A stretch of 39,178 bases of DNA from Mongoliimonas terrestris (GTDB lineage Bacteria > Pseudomonadota > Alphaproteobacteria > Rhizobiales > Pleomorphomonadaceae), in assembly GCF_001927285.1 (NCBI RefSeq), contig NZ_MSIG01000027.1, positions 1 to 39,178 of the forward strand, given 5' to 3'. The position numbers were made by a program, and so were the translations under genes. This document shows, in pieces, positions 34,216-39,178 of the stretch. Position 1 is the stretch's first letter, and every line of letters begins with the position of its first letter. Under the pieces are notes generated by a model. The model was not told where the DNA came from, did no database searches, and saw only the letters and a program-made list of their open reading frames with translations.

Positions 34216-35601
34216 ATGGCGATCCCTTCCGTCCTGTCCCGGGTGGACGACACTTTCGATGCCAGCCTGGACCGCCTGTTCGCCTTCATGCGCATTCCGT
34301 CCATCTCCACCGATCCGGCCTACGCGGATGCCTGCGCCCGCGCGGCCGGCTGGCTTGCCGACACGCTGACGGAGATCGGCTTCGACGCGTCCGTGCGGCC
34401 GACCACCGGCCATCCCATGGTGGTCGCCCACTGGACCAAGGCCGGCCCGGACAAGCCGCACGTGCTCTTCTACGCCCACTACGACGTCCAGCCGGTGGAC
34501 CCGCTGAACCTTTGGGAGACGCCGCCGTTCGAGCCACGCCTCGCCGACGGGCCGCACGGGACAAAGCGGATCGTCGGGCGCGGTGCCGCCGACGACAAGG
34601 GCCAGCTCCTCACCTTCGTGGAGGCCGCCCGTGCGCTGATCGCGGAGACCGGCGGCCTGCCGGTCAACGTGACCATTCTGAGCGAGGGCGAGGAGGAGAG
34701 CGGTTCGCCGTCCCTCGTCCCCTTCCTGGAAGCCAACCGGGCGGAGCTTTCCCACGATGTCGCGCTTGTCTGCGACACCGGCATGTGGGACCGGCAGACG
34801 CCGGCCATCACCACCACGCTCCGCGGCCTCGTCGCCGAGGAACTGACCGTCCACGGCGCCGACCAGGATCTCCATTCGGGCATGTTCGGCGGCCCGGCGC
34901 TCAATCCCATCCACGTGCTCGCCCGCATCCTCGCCGGTCTGCACGACGACAAGGGGCGCGTCACCCTGTCGGGCTTCTACGACGGCGTGCCGGAAATCCC
35001 CGACGACATCCGCCGCAACTGGGAGAGCCTAGGCTTCGACGGCGCCGCCTTCCTGGCCTCCGTCGGCCTTTCGGCACCCGCGGGCGAGACCGATCGGACC
35101 GTGCTGGAGAAGATCTGGGCGCGCCCGACCGCCGAGGTCAACGGCATCACCGGCGGCTACACCGGCGACGGCTTCAAGACCGTGCTGCCGGCGAAGGCCT
35201 CCGCCAAGGTGTCCTTCCGCCTCGTGGGCGACCAGAACCCGGCGGCGATCCGCGCCGCCTTCCGGGCCTATGTGGAGGCCGCCCTGCCGCCGGGCGCCCG
35301 GGCGGACTTCCACGGGCATGGCGGCAGCCCCGCCCTTCGCCTGTCGTTCGACAACCCGGCTCTCGCCAAGGGGGCCGCGGCGCTGGAGGCCGAATGGGGC
35401 AAGCCGACCGCCATCATCGGCGGCGGCGGCTCGATCCCTGTGGTCGGGCTCTTCAAGAGCCTCCTCGGCATGGACAGCCTGATGGTCGGGTTCGGCCTCG
35501 ACGATGACCGGATCCATTCTCCGAACGAGAAGTACGACCTCACCAGCTATCACAAGGGCATCCGCTCCTGGGTCAGGATCCTGGACGCGCTCGCCCGTTA
35601 G
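34216..35601 (+). CDS. M20 family dipeptidase/metallopeptidase
   Basis: A 461-residue zinc peptidase of the M20 family (ArgE/DapE/CPG2/carnosinase-like). Metal and catalytic motifs are visible: LFYAHYDVQPVDP (first His and catalytic Asp), GRGAADDKGQLL (bridging Asp), LSEGEEESGSPSL (general-base and metal Glu), CDTGMWD and, near the end, HSPNEKYDL (last His). The insertion domain includes ADQDLHSGMFGGPALNPIHVL. It should hydrolyse dipeptides or N-acyl amino acids in the cytoplasm; the exact substrate is not readable. The ATG at 34216 follows AAGGAA. No signal peptide. Confidence 0.92.
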   Translation: MAIPSVLSRVDDTFDASLDRLFAFMRIPSISTDPAYADACARAAGWLADTLTEIGFDASVRPTTGHPMVVAHWTKAGPDKPHVLFYAHYDVQPVDPLNLWETPPFEPRLADGPHGTKRIVGRGAADDKGQLLTFVEAARALIAETGGLPVNVTILSEGEEESGSPSLVPFLEANRAELSHDVALVCDTGMWDRQTPAITTTLRGLVAEELTVHGADQDLHSGMFGGPALNPIHVLARILAGLHDDKGRVTLSGFYDGVPEIPDDIRRNWESLGFDGAAFLASVGLSAPAGETDRTVLEKIWARPTAEVNGITGGYTGDGFKTVLPAKASAKVSFRLVGDQNPAAIRAAFRAYVEAALPPGARADFHGHGGSPALRLSFDNPALAKGAAALEAEWGKPTAIIGGGGSIPVVGLFKSLLGMDSLMVGFGLDDDRIHSPNEKYDLTSYHKGIRSWVRILDALAR

Positions 35602-35697
35602 CCGCACGGCCGTCGGCGCGGGGCGGACCCATGTCGGCCGTCCCATGGTCCGGATGTCGCGTTCTCTTAGACCAAGCAGCGTGGTAACCGTCTCGCC

Positions 35698-36282
35698 ATG
35701 GGTATCAGCCGTCCCCTCCGCCCGCTCGCCTGCCTCGCCCTGGTCGTGGCGGCCGGCGCCTGTTCGCCCGGCCTCGACATGGTGATGGACGACGTGACCA
35801 CCGGCACGGCGGACGCGCTGGTGTTGACGGCAGACGGCCTGCCGGGGCTGCCGGTGGGCACCGCCTACTCGGAAACCGCCATCGAGGCGGCCCTTCCGGG
35901 TTTCGATGCCTCCCCGATCACCATGGCCACCGAAACCGAGACCCTGTCAGCCATCGCGCTCTTCCGGGACGGGCTGCAGATGGTCCAGGTGCTGCCCGGA
36001 TCCGGTGGGCGGATCGGTGCCGTTCACGCGGTCTCCACACGGCTTCGCGGGCCCGGCGGCGAGCATGTCGGCATGACGATCGGCGAAGCCCAGGTGGCGG
36101 CCGGCAGCTGCCGCATCGGCGCCGGCAACTGGAGCGGCATGCCCATCTGTCCGTCCCGGGCGGCGCCCAACGTCAGCCTGGTGTTCGCCACAACGGGGAT
36201 CGCCCAGACGGCAGTCGAGGCGATCTCCACCGCCACCTTGCAGCGCATGATCTGGACGCCGCCCGAGCCGGAAGGATCCTGA
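35698..36282 (+). CDS. Putative lipoprotein, DUF1131-like
   Basis: A 194-residue protein with a lipoprotein signal: basic start, hydrophobic LACLALVVAAGA and then C21 (AAGAC-S), a lipobox. The mature part (GLPVGTAYSETAIEAALPGF, later GGEHVGMTIGEAQVAAGSCRIG and GMPICPS) resembles DUF1131 proteins such as the RpoE-regulated lipoprotein YfeY; the two mature cysteines may pair. Its stop overlaps the meaB ATG by one base, so the two are co-translated even though a functional link between an envelope lipoprotein and a mutase chaperone is not obvious. Family assignment is moderate. Confidence 0.6.
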   Translation: MGISRPLRPLACLALVVAAGACSPGLDMVMDDVTTGTADALVLTADGLPGLPVGTAYSETAIEAALPGFDASPITMATETETLSAIALFRDGLQMVQVLPGSGGRIGAVHAVSTRLRGPGGEHVGMTIGEAQVAAGSCRIGAGNWSGMPICPSRAAPNVSLVFATTGIAQTAVEAISTATLQRMIWTPPEPEGS

Positions 36283-37277
36283 TGAACGCGACGACGCCGG
36301 CCTTGATCGACGTGGACAAGCTGGTCGAAGGCGTGCTCGCCGGCGAGCGTGCCGTACTGGCCCGCGCCATCACCCTGGTGGAGAGCCGCAAGCCGTCGCA
36401 CCAGCCGGCGGCCCGCGCCCTCCTGCAGGCGCTCCTGCCGCACACCGGCAAAGCGTTCCGGGTCGGCATCACCGGCGTGCCGGGTGTCGGCAAGTCCACC
36501 ACCATCGACCAGCTCGGCACGAACCTGACCGCCGCCGGCCACAAGGTGGCGGTGCTCGCCGTCGACCCGTCGTCGACCCGCACGGGCGGTTCCATCCTCG
36601 GCGACAAGACCCGCATGGCGCGCCTCGCCGTCGACCGCAACGCCTACGTCCGCCCCTCCCCGTCCGCCGGCACCCTCGGCGGCGTGGCGGCGAAGACGCG
36701 CGAGACCATGCTGCTCTGCGAGGCCGCCGGCTTCGACGTCATCCTGGTGGAGACGGTGGGCGTCGGCCAGTCGGAGACCGCCGTCGCCGACATGGTGGAC
36801 GTCTTCCTGGTCCTCATGCTGCCCGGCGCCGGCGACGAGCTGCAGGGCATCAAGAAGGGCATCATCGAGCTTGCCGACCTGATCGCCGTCAACAAGGCGG
36901 AGGGCGACGCCGCGATCCGGGCGCGGACCGCCGCCTCCGAGTACCGGGCGGCGCTGCACATCCTCGCCCCCGCCTCGCCCGATTGGACGCCGCCGGTCCT
37001 CACCATCTCCGGGCTCGCCAACGAGGGGCTGGACAAGCTCTGGTCCGAGGTGGCGCGCCATCGCTCGGTCACCGAGGCGTCCGGCGCCTTCCAGGCCAAG
37101 CGGCGGGCGCAGCAGGTTCACTGGATGCGGCAGATGATCAACGAGCGCTTCCACGAACGTCTGGTCCGCGACCCCGTCATCCGCGCGGCCATCGAGGACC
37201 GCGAATCCCGCGTCGCCGAAGGCACCCTCGCCCCTGGCGTCGCGGCCGCGGAGATCGCCGAAATGCTGGCGCTTTGA
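36282..37277 (+). CDS. meaB: Methylmalonyl-CoA mutase-associated GTPase MeaB
   Basis: A 331-residue SIMIBI-class GTPase. MeaB loads and protects adenosylcobalamin on methylmalonyl-CoA mutase. Motifs: P-loop GVPGVGKST (about 65-73), VDPSSTRTGGSILGDKTRM (switch I region), VGVGQSE (switch II side) and the base-recognition text LIAVNKAEGD. The N-terminal helical arm and the C-terminal dimerisation helix (VHWMRQMINERFHE) are present, and the length is standard. It is about 5.5 kb from mutAB and on the other strand, so it must be transcribed separately, starting from the lipoprotein gene with which it overlaps. Confidence 0.95.
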   Translation: MNATTPALIDVDKLVEGVLAGERAVLARAITLVESRKPSHQPAARALLQALLPHTGKAFRVGITGVPGVGKSTTIDQLGTNLTAAGHKVAVLAVDPSSTRTGGSILGDKTRMARLAVDRNAYVRPSPSAGTLGGVAAKTRETMLLCEAAGFDVILVETVGVGQSETAVADMVDVFLVLMLPGAGDELQGIKKGIIELADLIAVNKAEGDAAIRARTAASEYRAALHILAPASPDWTPPVLTISGLANEGLDKLWSEVARHRSVTEASGAFQAKRRAQQVHWMRQMINERFHERLVRDPVIRAAIEDRESRVAEGTLAPGVAAAEIAEMLAL

Positions 37278-37532
37278 ATCGGGGCGAAGCGTACTAGCGA
37301 CGCCCCGACCCTGGAAGTTGACGAACGCCTGCCCGACCGATCCGCCCCTTCGACTTGGATGAACAAATCCGGCAGACCGCGGACGGCGACGCGATTTCCC
37401 CACCGCTAACCATCGTGGCCTGACCGGCGGATGCGGTTCCCATCCCTCAACAGTTGGTGAACACCGACAACAATCCCGGCGGCGGCGCGTTCATTGGACG
37501 GGGGCTTTCAACAAGCCGAGGACTTATCCCTC

Positions 37533-38108
37533 ATGACCGCCATCAAAGACGCCAAGATCCTGATCGTGGCCACCGACGGCTTCGAGCAGTCCGAGCTCAT
37601 CGGCCCGCTCACCCAGCTCAAGGGCCTCGGGGCTACCGTTCACGTCGCCGCGCCGGAGACGACGCGCGAGCCGGGCAAGATCCGCGGGTGGAACGAGAAG
37701 GACTGGGGCGACACCGTGCCTGTCGACAAGCCGGTCGCCTCGGTCTCCGTGGACGACTACGACGCGCTGGTGATTCCGGGCGGGCAGATCAACCCGGACG
37801 TGTTGCGGGTGGACCAGACGGTCGTGGCCCTCGTCCGCGCGTTCGTCGACAGCGGCAAGACCGTCGCCGCCATCTGTCACGGGCCTTGGGTCCTGGTCGA
37901 GGCCGGCGCCGTGAAGGGCCGCAGGATCACCTCCTACCATTCCATCAGGACCGACGTGATCAACGCGGGCGGCCACTGGGTCGACGAGCCGGTCGTCGCC
38001 GACGAGGGCATCGTCACGAGCCGCAAGCCGGACGACATCGACGCCTTCGTGAAGAAGATCGTCGAGGAGATCGGCGAAGGGCGCCACGATCGTCGCCACG
38101 CGGCGTGA
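37533..38108 (+). CDS. PfpI/DJ-1 superfamily protein (YhbO-like)
   Basis: A 191-residue protein of the DJ-1/PfpI class I amidotransferase-like family. The nucleophile elbow AAICHGPWVLVEAGAVKGR has the catalytic Cys-His pair; an upstream Glu is in TDGFEQSEL and the GG turn in VIPGGQINPDVLR. The family has been described as protease, glyoxalase III or protein/nucleotide deglycase, with roles in stress; the activity here is undecided. Start ATG 37533 (MTAIKDAKILIVAT); a GAGGA lies 13 bases upstream. It is separate from meaB by a 255-base gap in which I see no gene. Confidence 0.88.
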   Translation: MTAIKDAKILIVATDGFEQSELIGPLTQLKGLGATVHVAAPETTREPGKIRGWNEKDWGDTVPVDKPVASVSVDDYDALVIPGGQINPDVLRVDQTVVALVRAFVDSGKTVAAICHGPWVLVEAGAVKGRRITSYHSIRTDVINAGGHWVDEPVVADEGIVTSRKPDDIDAFVKKIVEEIGEGRHDRRHAA

Positions 38109-38167
38109 TCGACCCGCCCCGATGCGCGACCGTCCGGGCGAAAAGGACCCTGCATTCTGACCGACGA

Positions 38168-38204
38168 GCCCCGGCCGCACCCTCAATTGGGGCGTCGCCG
38201 GGGC
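38168..38204. terminator. GC-rich hairpin between convergent genes
   Basis: GCCCCGGC and GCCGGGGC form perfect 8-bp arms, and inner CCC/GGG pairing around TCAATT extends the stem with small bulges. It lies between the PfpI gene (plus) and the carbonic anhydrase gene (minus) and could end both. T runs are absent on both sides. Confidence 0.5.
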
Positions 38205-38222
38205 CGCTGCGGTCGTCCGTCC

Positions 38223-38951
38223 TCAGAGGAAGGTGACGGCCCCGGTGTGCACGTCGTGCATGGCGCCGACGATCTTCAGCGCGCCGGTGTCCACCAGTTC
38301 CTTCAGGATCGGGCTGCGCTCGGTCAGCGCGGCGACGCTGTTCATCACGTTGGTCGACGCGACCGCGTCCACGTAGGGCGCGTTCTTGGACGACTTCTCG
38401 CCAGTGAGCGGGGTGGCGGCGACGGCCGGCTGGATCTGGTCGAGAAGGCCCGTCAAGTTGCCGAGCTTCACGTCGTCCACCGCGCCCTTCACGGCGCCGC
38501 AGGAGGAATGGCCGAGCACCACGATGGCCTTGGCGCCCGCCACCTTGGTGGCGAATTCCATGGAGCCGAGGATGTCGCCGTTGATCACCGGACCGGCGAC
38601 ACGGGCGGTGAAGATGTCGCCGATCTGCTGATCGAACACGAGTTCGACCGGGACGCGGCTGTCGATGCAGCCGATCACGCAGGCGAACGGCGCCTGGCCG
38701 CCTTCGGTGGCGTGCACGAGGTCGGCCATGTTGCACTTGGTCGGCGCGCCGGCCGCGAACCGGGCATGACCTTCCTTCAGAAGGTCGATGGCCGACTCCG
38801 GCGTCACCGTCTTCTGAAGATCCGACGTGAACGCCGCGCAGGCGTCGGACACGTCGGTGGCGGTGGTCGCCGCCGAAGCAACGGACGGGATTGCGATCGC
38901 CACGAAGCTGGCGGTCGGCAGGGCACAGCAGAAAGCACGGCGGGACAGCAT
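38223..38951 (-). CDS. Beta-carbonic anhydrase with signal peptide
   Basis: A 242-residue enzyme that interconverts CO2 and bicarbonate. Zinc ligands and partners are clear: C95, D97 and R99 in VIGCIDSRVP, then H148 and C151 in VLGHSSCGAVKGA. Unlike common cytoplasmic beta enzymes, it begins MLSRRAFCCALPTASFVAIA and has a cleavage site after VASA, so the mature enzyme should be exported. The RRAF pair suggests Tat, which would suit a folded zinc protein; the full consensus is not met. The ATG at 38951 has a very strong GAGGAGGAG upstream. The longer frame to 39011 has no merit. The role may be CO2/bicarbonate supply in the periplasm. Confidence 0.92.
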   Translation of the reverse strand: MLSRRAFCCALPTASFVAIAIPSVASAATTATDVSDACAAFTSDLQKTVTPESAIDLLKEGHARFAAGAPTKCNMADLVHATEGGQAPFACVIGCIDSRVPVELVFDQQIGDIFTARVAGPVINGDILGSMEFATKVAGAKAIVVLGHSSCGAVKGAVDDVKLGNLTGLLDQIQPAVAATPLTGEKSSKNAPYVDAVASTNVMNSVAALTERSPILKELVDTGALKIVGAMHDVHTGAVTFL

Positions 38952-39178
38952 GAGCGCTCCTCCTCGAATTGAGCACCGCTGTCCTAGCGCAACACTATGG
39001 CAATTTAACACATAAGAATAAGCAATAGAGCGACTCGCAGTAATGCGATCATGATGTTTCCCGCATTTGGACTTGCGGCATAATAGGCCTCCCCCGTTCT
39101 ATTCGGCGGATCTCCGGGGAAGTCCGTCGTCGATCCGCACCAACCAAGCGGACCGACCGAAACGGGCGGCCCAGGGGG

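Noticed and set aside
39012..39178. AT-rich right edge of the window upstream of the carbonic anhydrase gene
   Set aside because: It probably holds that gene's promoter, but no -35/-10 pair or operator can be chosen with confidence and no coding frame is evident before the sequence ends.

Overview
The window reads as a chromosomal segment of a high-GC alphaproteobacterium, most likely order Hyphomicrobiales (Rhizobiales). The markers are a MucR/Ros zinc-finger regulator, a DivJ/PleC-type histidine kinase, a DnaA-domain-IV-like helix-turn-helix protein beside a DUF6456 protein, DUF2336, DUF1491, DUF5330 and DUF1194 proteins, a seven-gene Mrp antiporter operon and a methylmalonyl-CoA mutase pair. 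I cannot name the genus. I found no rRNA, tRNA, CRISPR array, insertion sequence or phage gene.

Layout. 0.2-1.3 kb: a DUF2336 protein. 1.3-2.65 kb: an AT-rich island with one membrane acyltransferase, the only clear candidate for recent transfer. 2.7-5.9 kb (minus): a DivJ-like kinase, a membrane-anchored peptidoglycan-binding protein and DUF1491, probably one operon. 6.3-7.2 kb (plus): DUF5330 and SufE. 7.2-9.6 kb: DUF6456 and the DnaA-like HTH gene (overlapping, minus), a divergent small DUF6477-like gene, then mucR. 10.0-15.9 kb (minus): mnhABCDEFG, tightly overlapping. 16.1-17.8 kb (minus): a PomAB-type flagellar stator pair ending in a perfect 18-bp hairpin. 18.1-21.7 kb (plus): oligopeptidase B, a DUF3833 protein and iron superoxide dismutase. 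21.8-23.3 kb (plus): two consecutive CheY-like proteins, the first without its phospho-acceptor. 23.3-26.6 kb: a DUF1194 secreted protein, a class IV aminotransferase, an L-2-haloacid dehalogenase and a VapBC-type pair. 26.6-30.7 kb (minus): both methylmalonyl-CoA mutase subunits, divergent from an orphan LuxR-type regulator. 31.8-39.0 kb: a DUF2267-like protein, a HerA-like DUF853 ATPase, an M20 peptidase, a DUF1131-like lipoprotein joined to meaB, a PfpI/DJ-1 protein and an exported beta-carbonic anhydrase.

How the genes relate. Two themes can be argued from sequence. First, three intergenic near-matches to the CtrA box TTAA-N7-TTAA lie upstream of the DUF2336 gene, between the DivJ-like kinase and DUF5330 genes, and upstream of the stator genes, fitting a CtrA cell-cycle/motility circuit. 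Second, a sodium/proton antiporter operon sits beside stator genes whose ion-channel helix looks like the sodium-type PomB. Propionyl-CoA/methylmalonyl-CoA metabolism is represented by mutAB and, about 5.5 kb away, its chaperone GTPase gene meaB.

Most of the window is ordinary conserved chromosome. I did not find a convincing wholly new system. The best leads are the CtrA-like site cluster, the degenerate/intact receiver pair with its GPDRRR tail, the sodium-circuit neighbourhood, and the AT-rich acyltransferase island.
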